DNA of 64,000 nucleotides, taken from contig JAKUHH010000030.1 in the NCBI GenBank assembly GCA_022701365.1, positions 311,107-375,106 on the forward strand, written 5' to 3'. Origin of the DNA: Mycocentrospora acerina. Its lineage: Eukaryota > Ascomycota > Dothideomycetes > Pleosporales. The notes under the pieces were generated by a model. It saw only the letters and a program-made list of their open reading frames with translations, did not search any database and had not been told where the DNA came from. The translations under genes were made by a program, and so were the position numbers. This document shows, in pieces, positions 12,206-22,937 of the stretch (positions within the stretch are counted from its first letter, which is position 1; each line of letters begins with the position of its first letter).

Positions 12206-12895
12206 TTAGATGTTCAAAGCCTTTGCAATCGCTTCTCCAACCGCCGTCGCACTCGGGGGGTTCTGTCCTGTGATCAACTTTCCTGCCACGGCAACCTTCA
12301 CGCCCCAGGGCTCCGGTGCCTTGACGAAATGACCTCCACTCGCCTTCTGGAGCGCATCCTCTGGCAAAAACGGCACGGCATCGGTCAAGCCGACCTGCTC
12401 CTCCTCGGCGTTGGTGAATGCGGTGACTTCCTTGCCCGCAACTAGTAGGCTTCCATCGCTTAGCTTGACGTTGTAGAATACAGAAGGTGCGTGGCAGACG
12501 GCAGACACAATCTTGTCTGCTTCCCAGAACTCTCTAATCAGCTGCTGAGATGTTGGGTCATCTGCCAGGTCGAACATGGGCCCGTGGCCTCCAACGTAAA
12601 AGATGGCATCAAAGTCCTTGGCTTTTCCGATAAAGTCGCTCAACTTCTGCGTCGTCTTCCAGACTTGCCCGTTGTTCTTAAAGAAATTAACAGAGATATC
12701 ATCTTTAGAGTCTTCGACAGATGCTGGGTCAACTGGTGATTCACCACCTTTTGGCGATGCGACGGTGATGTTGGCCTTGTTGTGCAGCACGTGGTATGGG
12801 TGTGCAAGTTCGGGAAGGTACCAACCAGTGGCCCTGTCAAGGTTGCCAAGCTTGTTGTGGGAGGTGAGAACGAAGAGAATTTGCGGCTTGGCCAT
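12206..12895 (-). CDS. DJ-1/PfpI superfamily protein, Hsp31-like (probable glyoxalase III / chaperone)
   Basis: Intronless gene of 229 residues. The fold is the class I glutamine-amidotransferase-like one. The nucleophile elbow reads VSAVCHAPSVF with C134 and H135; the third member of the Hsp31 triad fits E29 in GWYLPEL. FYVGGHGPMFDL at 99-110 is the second family signature. Yeast Hsp31 family members convert methylglyoxal to lactate without glutathione and act in oxidative stress and protein quality control; that role here is from family knowledge. No signal peptide is seen, so it is probably cytosolic. It ends GEAIAKALNI, close to a typical length for the family. Confidence 0.92.
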   Translation of the reverse strand: MAKPQILFVLTSHNKLGNLDRATGWYLPELAHPYHVLHNKANITVASPKGGESPVDPASVEDSKDDISVNFFKNNGQVWKTTQKLSDFIGKAKDFDAIFYVGGHGPMFDLADDPTSQQLIREFWEADKIVSAVCHAPSVFYNVKLSDGSLLVAGKEVTAFTNAEEEQVGLTDAVPFLPEDALQKASGGHFVKAPEPWGVKVAVAGKLITGQNPPSATAVGEAIAKALNI

Positions 12896-13802
12896 TGTGG
12901 AAGTGTGGGGTGGTTGATTGTGTGGGAAGAGAATCGTTTAAATTGAGAGGGTTGTGGATTGATGATTATGAGTTGAGGGAGTGGAAATGAGATCTATTTG
13001 AACAATTGCATTGAATGCTGACTGTGACGGCATTGCTTACCCCCCTTTGGACCTGACTAATCTGACAACTTTCGCGATATGTCATCACGCACGAGAGGAC
13101 TGTTTGATTGACTGATTTCAAGCTCATCGGTGCTACTGTTGTGACGACATGAGGGGTGGGAAAGGTGGGGGTACCGAAAAGGCCCGATTATTTCGTGGTA
13201 AGAGGAAAGAAGCCCGCAAGCTACGCTACATCGACCCATGCAACCTCAGACATTGATACCTCCAATCTACCGCTTAGACTGGTGTAGGATACGCCGCGCC
13301 AAGCTGACTGAGGAATGACTCGCTAGTAGGTCAGACGACACAGAAGGTTCTAATACGTCGTTCTTGTCCATCAATTCATATATTGTCGAAGGATTCAAAC
13401 GTGAGAACAGTCTAGAAGTAGATGGATTTGTCGACTAACGAACGTTGCCCGACTTATCAGCGGGCTCTTCCTGTATTGGGGTTAGCTTGAAAAATCACAC
13501 CAGTTTGTGGGGTGTTACGCGCAAGTTCAACTTCAAGCAGTGTGGATTTGACGCTATTCACAACTTGCGGTGTACATTTACTTGTGAATTCTTAAAAGCT
13601 TAGTGCGGGCACAGTCTTGTCGTTGTTACTCGACCTCGGCCTGCGGTTCTGTGTGTTTGCATCTATTGCTCATTTCGTATCTCTTCGATTACACGATCCT
13701 CTTGTAACATGACTAGATTTATGCATGCGAATGATATCTGTAATTGATGAAAGTACCCCAGATATGGTATTACAAGGTTGCATCAAGTGTTAAACTCTTC
13801 TA
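12896..13802. other. Intergenic region, no gene recognised
   Basis: About 0.9 kb upstream of the Hsp31-like gene and downstream of the SRPBCC pseudogene. Short frames only. Confidence 0.5.
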
Positions 13803-14377
13803 TTACTCATCAGGAAAGCCCTCTCGCTTTCTTACCGAGAGCCCAATTCTTTCCAAATTTGTCTCGCCCAACTCCTTCCCTCTAGCCTTGTTTACTAGAC
13901 TATCTAACCAGTCCTGATGTCCCAATAACATCTTATTCGGCTTCTGCTCCTCCCACCCCTTGAAAAAACCCCAGTTTGACTCTCCTGCGTTAGGGTTCTG
14001 ACTCTGCCTCCCTCTGAATCCTCCACTACCCTTGCATGATAAATCTCGAAACCCTTATTCATTTTACTCTTCTAATCCAGTCGTCCCGATACGACTAACG
14101 CACGAGTTATGCACCTTTCAACATGGCAGGTTAGTGGTGGGAAGCCGAAGGTGCTGAACATGAAAATATCACTAGTGCGAAGGAAATGGATTGTGGGCGA
14201 GGGAGGAGTGATTGAAGCGCAGTTCTTTTAATAGGACTCCTATTTGCTGGTGTCGACGAGGAGAGCCCAAATATCTTGTGCATTGAGGGAAGAGGCGATA
14301 AGTCCATTAGACATAGAGTTGTCGGTCGTACGCGGGAGGAAGCGTGCAGGCCAGACGATGGAAGATTGGGATGTCAT
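13803..14377 (-). pseudogene. Decayed SRPBCC (START-like) family gene
   Basis: Reading from an ATG at 14377, the minus strand gives SSIVWPARFLPRTTDN and then NAQDIWALLVDTSK, matching the N-terminus of a common fungal SRPBCC-domain protein (usually VWP..FLPGTTDNFVSNE and a DTS-WP motif). Directly after DTSK come a TAG and, four codons later, a TAA; further on the same frame reads FSTFGFPPLTC, then SGRLD followed by another TAG, and EGGRVRTLTQESQTG. The frame is then lost by about one base near the T-run around 13970, and the next frame carries the family C-terminus QKPNKMLLGHQDWLDSLV and ends GFPDE at 13803. No splice sites explain the interruptions. At least two of the stops sit where the family has Trp, as expected from TGG to TAG change. 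The SRPBCC fold binds hydrophobic ligands; function of this subgroup is unknown. Confidence 0.7.
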
Positions 14378-15347
14378 GATTTGGTAGAATATAATTGCGA
14401 GCAAGGAGATTGACCAAACGGGACAAGACGGGATGGAATTAAGCGGGAATTGATTGAAAACGTTTATTTTTGGTTTTGGTGTGGATTATCTAAAATTGAG
14501 TTACAAAATGTTCGTAAAGGTTAATGTTAGAGTAATCATTCGCCGCACGTAAATTGGTATGACATGCTTCGACGCTCGAAAGTTGCTGACGAAGCACCGC
14601 ATAGATACTTTTCTACACAGCGCGATAGTAGTTCTACGCGAGACTCATACTATGATTAGTGAAGTAGGCCCACTTTGATGAGAAGTTACTGGGCGACTTG
14701 TTTGGGGTTTGTCAGCGACGAGCGCTAGTCAGATGTACTTCGAGTACATTCTTCGTTTCGTAATTTGGAGGCATTGGAAATACAAGCGGGGCCAGGTAGA
14801 ACCAGTGGATGACAGAGCAATTCGGCACGTTAATGATGGTTTTTGGAAGCAGGAAAGAGTATAAGTACATGTGCTCTTGCTAATCCAGAATGAACAGTAC
14901 TTGTCGATGATGCTTTACAGTGACTCCATGCATAGCAGTCTGGCATAGGATTTTCTCAGGCCTCACAGGGTTTGTTTGTATAGGTAAGTTTTTTGGCCGA
15001 GAAGAGATTTCATAGCGCGTGGGTCTATACGTATGGATTTTCTTCTTAAGTAATGTAGGTGAGATGATGCAACGTCCCTCCTCAAGTGCTAGGAAACCAT
15101 CTGTGCTAGAAAATATAAGAAGTTCTTCAACCTTTAGCAGACAGCTCCTTTGGAAGGATGCACACTGTTCTACTTGATGTTATATCAGTCGATACATCAT
15201 TGTACCTTTTGGCTTTCATAGCACAATGGGAAATAGTCGTGCCCTGACAATTACTAACAATAGGATCTGTTGCAGTAGTGTCTATTAACTCTTTCCTACA
15301 GAACCTACATCTAACTTCTTGCAAAACTTGCCTCTTAAATTATATTG
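14378..15347. other. Intergenic region between the SRPBCC pseudogene and the NLR-like gene
   Basis: About 1 kb, with its AT-richer part next to the NLR tail. Only short frames occur, one of them a 65-codon Cys-containing frame on the minus strand (15127-15324) that I do not recognise. Probably decayed upstream DNA of the pseudogene and 3' flank of the NLR-like gene. Confidence 0.4.
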
Positions 15348-15668
15348 CTAGAAAATTCTTAGCAGAATTACTCGACCAGTTGCAAGCCCTATACAAGCTA
15401 TATCCTTATGAACTGCTGTCAGTACTGATCGATATTCAGGCGGAAGCCATAGGATGCGCTGCTGATTGCGCAGTACCCACTGATGCTGCACTAGAATGTG
15501 CAAGGGCTGCTGCTGCGGCCTAGCAAGTGACGTGATAGCTACAGTTCGATGCAAAGGAATGTCTCCTAGATTTGTGTGGAGTACTTGTCCATCTAGCGAG
15601 AAGGCTACTGCTGTAATCCCGTCAGAATGGCCCTCTAGTGTGTTGTAACACGTCCCTGTTGCAGTCTC
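15348..15668 (-). pseudogene. C-terminal remainder of the HET-NACHT-WD40 gene beyond its premature stop
   Basis: Past the TAG at 15669-15671 the same frame stays open for 106 more codons. It reads ETATGTCYNTLEGHSDGITA, a third, degenerate WD unit, then a tail (HQWVLRNQQRILWLPPEYR and IGLATGRVILLRIF) of the kind that closes NACHT-WD40 proteins after the last repeat. Because the frame and the C-terminal tail are intact, the single stop appears recent. Translation would need readthrough or an allele lacking the stop. Confidence 0.7.
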
Positions 15669-15903
15669 CTACAGCCGCACTGTCTTGTCCTGAGATGCTG
15701 AAGCAACTAGCTTCCTGTCTGGCGAGAAAACTACTGCTGAAATCCCACCAGAATGGCCCTCTAGTGTGTTGCAACACGCCCCTGTTGCAGTCTCCCACAG
15801 CCGTACTGTCTTGTCCTGAGATGCTGAAGCAACTAGCTTCCTGTCTGGCGAGAAAACTACTGCTGAAATCCTACCAGAATGGCCCTCTAGTGTGCTGCGA
15901 CAG
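15656..15903 (-). repeat. Tandem 126-bp WD40-coding repeat, two near-identical copies
   Basis: Copies occupy about 15656-15781 and 15782-15903 (42 codons each; a third diverged unit lies to the left). Inside the repeat I count only about four to five differences, all C/T or G/A transitions, three of them CpA versus TpA on the plus strand. One makes the stop at 15669-15671 and one makes the Arg/Gly difference after GHSG. Short-read assembly may have collapsed additional copies. Confidence 0.8.
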
Positions 15904-18445
15904 GCGTTCCATTCTACTTCTCTTTTTGAAACCATTTCTACTTGCTCTAGTACTTGTTCTACAAAATTCTGTCGTATTAGACATCTCTCTGGTGCAAATA
16001 CAAGAGCAGAGCAATATGTCTGTAGTGGAGCATCTGCTATTATGTACTGAAATCGCATTGCAAATCGCTGAGCGTCGTGAAGAAAGCTAGAAACAACAGG
16101 TGCAGATGGCTACGCTATACTTTAGCATATATTCCTAAGAAAGAAGTCTATAGAGAACTTACATCTGCAATTGCCTGAAGGTTTTGAAGTAAGCGAACAC
16201 ATTTGCTTGACTCTCCTATAAGACTCATAACTTCCAGCCAATGGAGAAGGTGCTTCTGGAGAAAGGAGTGTGTTGTGTCCTCGTCGACAATTTTTTGCTG
16301 GCTCTTCTCAAGATGATCAACCCAGTAACGACATGCATATTGTAGATCGGGTGACAGACTGCAAGCAATTGTCTCGTCGTCGATCTCGCTTCTTAGCACC
16401 CCAGGTCCTGATAGGCTGCATATGTCCTGACGAAGGCCTCTTAGTCCAGACATAAGCTTAAGGCAGCGAGATGTGAGTTTCTTGTGTGTCATTCTCTCGT
16501 CTACCCAAAATAGGCTCTTTCCCTGTTTTTGGGGGTTGACAAGAAACTCGCGAAAAGATAGGTGCAAGGTTCGAATAGGAACATCATCGCTATTAGGAAC
16601 ACTAACAACAGAGTGCAAAGAGTCAAGTAGACACTTAATCTCTTCTTGTGGAGTTTGAAGGAGAGATGAAAGTGAGATGATAGAAAGCGGACTTTCTAGA
16701 ACGACAATGCTACCTACAACTTCCTGAAATGCTTGTAGCCACTCTTGCTTCTCGTCATCCTCTTGCTCATTAAGTAGTTGATCTAGCACAGGGAGGTAGG
16801 TCCTATCTAGCTGTGAAAAGGCTGACTTTTTATACTCTAGAACCTTATTTAAGTAGTCCTTAGGATTACGTCCTTTTGAGCCAACATATCGACAGACAGT
16901 AGCAGCGTAGATAAACAGCGGTACAGCTAGCTCAACTAGGGCTAGAATCTGTTTTGTTGCCGGCCAGTCTGAGGACAGCATGCGTTCTTTCTGTATTTTG
17001 ATAAGCTCATGTTCCAGGAAGACACGTATATCGTGTTCAATCGTTCTTCTTGCTACCTCATGGAGGACTAGGTCTTGGTACGTGCCATTTGGCATCTCCT
17101 TAAAGCCGAGGCGAATGTGGAGCTCTGGTCTGCTAGTCACTATAATCCGTAACGGCACTGGCTGGATGTCCTTCGTCCGGGAAAGCAGCTGAAGAATCAC
17201 CCTGATGTCTTGCTCCCGCTCACACTCGTCTAACGCGTCTATCACGACAACACGCGCTAAAGCCTGCGAACGAGCCTGCCCTATCCCTAAGAGTGGCTGC
17301 AGGATCAGCTTCTCAAACTGTTCCTTCAAAGCCCTGTGTGGAACGCCTGAGTCCTCGTCAAGCGCCTTCCTAATCCCGGGTAGCATGCCTGGCTCGTAGG
17401 TCACTAGGTCGGTGGCGATAGTGGTGAAGAATCGCGAGGCGTTGCCGCGCTCACCTTCGCCTTTCTTAAAGAAAAAGCTCGCTGCTAGCTGTCTGCGGCT
17501 ATCAAGTGACTGAGCAATTGTCCGCGCTATCGTAGACTTTCCAGTGCCAGCCATGCCGCTCAGCCAGAATATAGATTTGCCATCCTTGCTGTTCGCCCAC
17601 GATGCAATCTCGTCGAGTAGCTCAGTGCGGGTGTTCGGTAGGCATCGCGCGTTGTGTTCGTCAGTATGAGAGTCGAAAGAAGCACCTGTTGCGATGGGTA
17701 AGTTAATCGAGTGGTGCTCTCGAATCTCTTTCCGCAACCGAAGCAAAGACTTCTGCCGCCCTTCTCCATACAAAAGCGGCATCTGGACGTCAAATATTCC
17801 TAGAAGGGAGTACGCTGCATCTTCCTCGCGCTTCGTGTTGCGTCCTTGTGCCCATAGCATCCGTTCTTCCACAGTAAAGCAAGTCATTGGGCTGCCTCTC
17901 AGCGCATGCTCAGCGATTTTGGTAATTTCATGGAGAGACTGCATTAGAGATGTTTTATCACCAAGCCAATCTCCCTCCTTGGAGAAAAACTCAACTGAAG
18001 CTGGAGCAATGAGCTCTTGAAGTGTCCAGCCTCTCGTGAACCACCTGCTCTCCCCAATTGCAGGTTCCCGCCTCCTGTGCGCATCGCTGTCTTCCTCTCT
18101 GCTAAGAACATCAGAAAGATAAACGTAGCACCTCTTTGCGTTCTTGTACCAGCGAAACATGGAAATGATTGCTTCTGAAAGCTCTGCATGGTTTGACTTG
18201 TCGATGCAGCACGTGTCTATCCAGAAATAATGCAAGTCATCACGCTTAGCCTGTGATCCGCAAAACTTAATCTTGTTATATCCTGTCTTGGTCTTTCCGC
18301 TGTTTTTCACCAGATCGTCGAACGTCACTTCTTGATCTTGGTCCCAGGTGTGAGAGAGTATCGCATAAGGAGGGATCTCATCATCACCGATCAAGTCATT
18401 TGTCCAGGCAAGCTCGCCATCACTTTTGTAGTATAGTAGTCGCAT
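15669..18445 (-). CDS. HET-NACHT-WD40 (HNWD-type) NLR-like protein, WD array contracted and ended by an in-frame stop
   Basis: A signal-transducing NTPase of the HET-E/HET-D type, used by fungi in heterokaryon incompatibility and possibly xenorecognition. Exons are 16163-18445 and 15669-16109, joined over a 53-base intron (GTAAGT donor) that links QNLQAIAD to PSAPVVSSFLHDAQRF; 907 residues precede the stop. Residues about 27-240 are the HET domain: YAILSHTWD, YFWIDTCCIDK, WFTRGWTLQELIAP. The NACHT domain has Walker A GMAGTGKS at 297-304 and Walker B VVVIDALDE at 399-407, then a helical region to about 770. APLQTYCSALVFAPE introduces the C-terminal repeats. Two almost identical 42-residue WD units follow (GHSGRISAVVFSPDRKLVAS and its copy with GHSGGIS). 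The second ends VRL then TAG, where the first has VRLW. HET and NACHT parts are intact, so the truncated protein could still be made; recognition by so short an array is doubtful. Confidence 0.85.
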
Positions 18446-19786
18446 CGTGTCGTGAACGGAGGCTGTACAGGCTAACGATGGCGGCAGAAGGATTGATGGG
18501 GCATGGCGGCCTATCCGCTCGCTAGGGATAACGGTTGTCGCTGGCGGGGTGGGGTAGGGTAGGCTATCGCGAGTGTGGACGGATAGAGAATATCGACTTG
18601 CAAGTTAGAGTCAAATCCACCTTAGCAGGCGTGTAGAAGGCCAGTGATCACAACAGACTGTATCGTGGGTGCGCGGGGTGGGAGGTGCAGCCTAGGTTGC
18701 GAACGAGGCTGCAACATGCTGAGCATCCTGCATGCTTCAGCCACGCTGGCAGGCAGGCGGATACTTCTCGCTTAGCTCATGGAGAAATCGATCGCATCTG
18801 GCTGGCTCAGTCCATAAAGGCAAATTTGAAGATGGGCTTAGGGCAGCAACGTGTAATGTTGAGCGCGTGCACCGCTGCTATAGAAATCGCCAGTACGTGA
18901 CAGATGTAGGAACACTTGAAAATGATGCCCTATTTAAAACTCAGTTACGGCTTTGCTTTAGCCACATATCAGTCAGCTTTAAAAAGCAAATTACAGTGAA
19001 CATGATTATGTGAGATATGTGGGACTATCTACCACTAGCTAAAATCTCAAGTAGGGTAGTGATCTTGCATAGAGTCAGGCGTCACAGTAGACACGAGGCT
19101 GATCACGGGTTACATGACTATCCCAAGATTCGTGATGCTAGCCATAAATGTTTCATAAATTTAGGAATTTGTAAGAGCATTTGATTAGTATTACAGCGAG
19201 GAATCACTAAACATACAAAAAGGCAATGATAGCAATGTATTTTTTTTGCTAGGAGGAATAGGAAGTATTCATAAATAGCTCCAGCACAAACTTGATACAT
19301 GCATAAAGCAGACAACAACGCGTGTGAAGAATTCAATTTGCTAATAGTCAAAGTATCCCTCGTTAGTTCCAGCACTCAAGGAGGGACGCTACTTGGATTT
19401 CTATCAGATAAAACTCAAAATTCTGATACCAAAGCTAGAGTTGGTATTGCGCAGTGAAAGTTCCAAGCCCATCTTCCGCTCTCGACATGGCTGGTAATGC
19501 CTCACATGACAAGTAAAAACCATACATAAGATGATCATGTACACGGCCAAGTCAAAGCCCATTAAGTCCCCAGCATACGACAGGACAAATCAATATCCGC
19601 GACACGCATTTCCTCCGATAAACGCCTTCCTTAAGGACAAGAGTTTGTACAGTAGTTTAAAAATTACGAACTAGACGAAACAAAACTTCTACAGTTTACA
19701 TTCCTTTCCTGCATAAATGAGCCTGCCATGAATCAGCTAACGAAACAAAGCTCCCAAACTTTCCTTGGGTCTATAACACCTACCCA
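18446..19786. other. Intergenic region upstream of the NLR-like gene
   Basis: About 1.3 kb with the NLR promoter at its left side and the 3' flank of the secreted-protein gene at its right. No coding frame is convincing and no repeat stands out. Confidence 0.5.
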
Positions 19787-20692
19787 TCAATGCCCAGGAC
19801 ATTTCCTCCACTCAAAAGGCGCAGCTACACCATTGTGCGAAAAGACGTTGGTCCCCTGCTCATCCGGAAAAAAAAAGAGAAAGTTAGCATAAGCGTTTTA
19901 ATCTCGAGACTGGAAATGAATAAAATAGAATTATAAAAAAAAGGGGCTAGCTTACGGTGGTTGTAGAGCCGTTATATCTGAACAGCAGGTCCGTCTTTAC
20001 ACTCATGTCTGCAGATTTCCCTCCCTCAGAAGACCGATCAATACACGGAGGCCACCACTCTGTCCTAGATGTGTTGAAGAGATCCTTTTGTTCGTTTTCC
20101 TCATTCCGCTGCCAATTGTGAGAGGCTGAGAACTGTGCAAAAGATTAATTTTTTTTAGCGTCAGAAACGATGTCGATGCTACGATGGATGGCTTACGGGT
20201 GGGAGACCTTGGATAGTCCATGAAGTGTTCATCACTGTGCTTGCCCCGGATAGTAGGATAGTTGTTGTCCCATAGGAGAGTTGGTAAGGAAGCGAGAATC
20301 TGATTGATGAAGCGTTAGTGCATATATTTGGCTAGTTTGTCGTTGTGGTATGTAGTTGGGGATGTAGTGTTTGTGAGTCAGCCGACTTACTGCCACCAAT
20401 TCTTGACGTCAAACCGAAAGCTGTAAGAGCACGATTGGGTAGGATATTTGCGGTTCGCGAAGAAAGACGGAGAGCTTCGCAAAAGTATTGCATAGTCTCC
20501 GTGATTTTCACTATCGTTGCCGTCGTTTGAGAATGGACCACCGTAGCCAGCCAGTTCGAGACACTCGGGTAGTTTAGAAGCACTGGTATCATATCTGACT
20601 TTGTCTCCTTCGACTATAGATGCTGAGGAACTACCCAGATTCAGGGCTAGGAGGACTGCATAGAGCCAGGCGATGTTGGTTGACCGAAGCAT
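19787..20692 (-). CDS. Small secreted four-cysteine protein, unknown family (candidate effector)
   Basis: Gene model built from splice signals, since no single exon is long. Exons 20391-20692, 20197-20299, 19956-20132 and 19787-19855 are separated by introns of 91, 64 and 100 bases, each starting GTAAG and ending CAG; phases 2, 0, 0 join to one frame of 216 residues. The start MLRSTNIAWLYAVLLALNLG gives a clear signal peptide, probably cleaved after SSSA. The mature part has exactly four Cys: in LPECLEL, TQSCSYS, PPCIDRS and the penultimate RKCPGH before the stop, suggesting two disulfides. It is rich in Ser, aromatic residues and short beta-prone stretches (SYSFRFDVKNWW, LSYGTTTILLSG) and has possible N-glycosylation sites NTS and NGS. 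I recognise no domain. It sits beside the NLR-like gene in the gene-poor segment. An effector or cell-wall role is inference. Confidence 0.72.
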
Positions 20693-21895
20693 ATTGATAA
20701 AGTCAAGTTGTAGTGCGACGTGAAATATGGCTTGGAACTGACATGAAATTTCTGTAACAAAAAGAAAAGTGATGCGTGGTGTTATAAAAGTGAAGACATG
20801 AACCTGATGATGAAACAATAGCTCTAGGCAATGCAATTGGGAAGGGACATACTTTATGTAGATGTCATGTTATCTTTTGGGTAGGTATGTATTTTGCTTT
20901 TTTCCAGTCGGATGTAACTGTCTTGGCTGGGCGTCTTACACAGACATCCTGCTCTTTAGGGGATGTAACGATGTAATTTTACTAATCACTGATGGTGTTG
21001 CATTGTAATATTTTTGATTACAGTAAATAAGTAATGTTGATTCGCTCTTTTTGTTGTGATGGGCTGGCAAATGAATCGGAGCAAGAAATGCAAATCGGAG
21101 AGATTTCTTATGTTGTGGATAAAGGACTTGGATGATTCTGTAGCCATGTGGTTTAACAGTTTGCAGAGCCATGACCTCGTTAATGAATGAATTAGTGCAC
21201 ATCTCTGTGAGCTATGAAAAGGCCGACGTTCATGGACACTCTCTTTGACAGAATTAGGGGGCCTTTCATGCTCTATCAAGGAGTTTTGTTCGTTTTTTTT
21301 CTCAAGAAGACGATCAAGCCAAGAATCATCATGGCAAGTATTCATTTTTTTGTTTGCTGGGATTTTCAGGTTACTTCAGAGTGTAGGTCAGTGCGCTGTG
21401 CGACCGACAATCGAGAAGAGAAGATTTGGATGAGCGTGCACATGCAAATCGAAAGAAGAAAATATGATGAAATTTTAGAAAAACGCACAGACCTTGATTG
21501 CACTTCTAGGAAATTTGTATGCATAGAAAGCACTTGCGATACAGCTTGTACGAGACCTTGCTACATTCAAGAATAGCACAATGTGAGTGGGCGGTGAAAA
21601 GTAGAGTAGGCAAGGCTGAGCAAGGTTATTCGAGACAAAACTGAAAGAGACCATCAAATCCATTGACGGTGGTCAAATGCACTCTGAGCGGTGAAAGTTC
21701 CATGTCTCAAAAGAAGAAGAATTTTAAATGACTGTACAAAAGACCTGTCATTCACACCACTCTACATCCACCCTCCAAAAACTCCTCCCAGCGTCGAACC
21801 CTCCAAAAACTCAAGCATCATCACACCTCATACTCTCAACAAGCCTAACCCCCAGCAAAGCAAGACACTTATTCTGCGATGAAGACGATTACCCA
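20693..21895. other. Intergenic region, no gene recognised
   Basis: About 1.2 kb upstream of the secreted-protein gene. A 120-codon plus-strand frame at 21214-21576 has no recognisable feature, and its ATG lies in ordinary AT-rich DNA, so I do not call it. Confidence 0.4.
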
Positions 21896-22081
21896 TTACC
21901 TCTGCATCCCGGCTCTAGGGAAAAAAAGGAAATCTGACAAACATTTATTACTCTGGTATTCGAGGTCAGCGCCGATGTCGTAAAAGTAGCTATTGTTGTT
22001 GTTCCCGTATTTTCTGTCGGTGCCATCGCAGTCTTGGACGACGACAAAGGCGGCGGCGGTGGTGGTGGTGAAGAATTGCAT
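21896..22081 (-). CDS. Possible small secreted peptide (weak)
   Basis: A 61-codon frame beginning MQFFTTTTAAAFVVV, with a pyrimidine-rich leader ending CCTCAACATG just upstream, as often seen before fungal secreted proteins. The sequence continues QDCDGTDRKYGNNNNSYFYD. A donor-like GTAATA at 21951 and CCCTAG at 21915 would make a 37-base intron and a shorter Cys-containing end, but that is short for a fungal intron. The hydrophobic core is also short for a signal peptide. No family recognised. Confidence 0.28.
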   Translation of the reverse strand: MQFFTTTTAAAFVVVQDCDGTDRKYGNNNNSYFYDIGADLEYQSNKCLSDFLFFPRAGMQR

Positions 22082-22871
22082 GTTGAGGAGTGAGTTTGGT
22101 AGTTGGGATGTTAGGAGTAGAAGAATAAGATGATTGTGAAGATGATGGTGAGTTGTGTTTTTGTTACTGTGCAGTCATGAAGCGTTTGTATGTTTTCAAT
22201 ATTCTATTCAGGCATTCGACCATCATTTCCAACAACACTGCTACTTACTCCTCCATCACCTGATAATTAGAAAAGAATCTTGTCGTAGTAATTCACAATC
22301 GAACTGCGACACTCTGTTTGCAGACAAAAGAGTGACCAAGCATTAAGCGTGTGTTCCCTCTGTGCTTCCTCACAGATAGAATCCACGTGTATATACACAA
22401 CTCCATCTACAGTTGTATACAAAATTGGTGTATCTACTACCGCGAGTAATACAAGCACATGTGTATATTGCACCTCATCTAGGTCGGCCACGCTAGTCTC
22501 GATACGGCAATTCTACTGACTCGTAAGAAAAGAAGCTAGTGATACGGTTAGGCCTCCTCCTCCTCCTCTTCTTGCTCCTCCTCGGCCTACCTTACTAGAA
22601 ATCAAGGCAAACCCTGGTATACATATACGGTTATACGGTGAGATTAATTGTAATGTTGCATGATTGCGCGGGCAAATGACACAGAGTTTAATGTAGGAAG
22701 ACGACTTTCTATCCCCCGATGGAACTAGCGGCTGACATTTCTCATTACGAGGTGGCCCACTTGCTTCCGTCAGCAGGTGCTGTGCTTTTTGGTAGCAAGA
22801 GCCGGGTAGTATGATGTACTTGTGTTGGAGTTGATACGTTTTAGTTTGGGGTACAAGTTCTGCACGAGAAT

Positions 22872-22937
22872 AAAATGGGGGTTTCTAACAAATAAGACGG
22901 GTATTTCTAATAAATAAGATGGGGGTTTTTAATAAAT
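22872..22937. repeat. 22-bp tandem repeat, three copies
   Basis: Three imperfect units of 22 bases built on AAGATGGGGGTTTCTAATAA plus AT. They differ at only a few positions. Confidence 0.8.

Noticed and set aside
15278..15523. Plus-strand frame of 81 codons ending in poly-Ala
   Set aside because: Antisense to the conserved C-terminal tail of the NLR-like gene.
21214..21576. 120-codon plus-strand frame with several C-terminal Cys
   Set aside because: No signal peptide, no recognisable domain, AT-rich surroundings; chance frame judged more likely.
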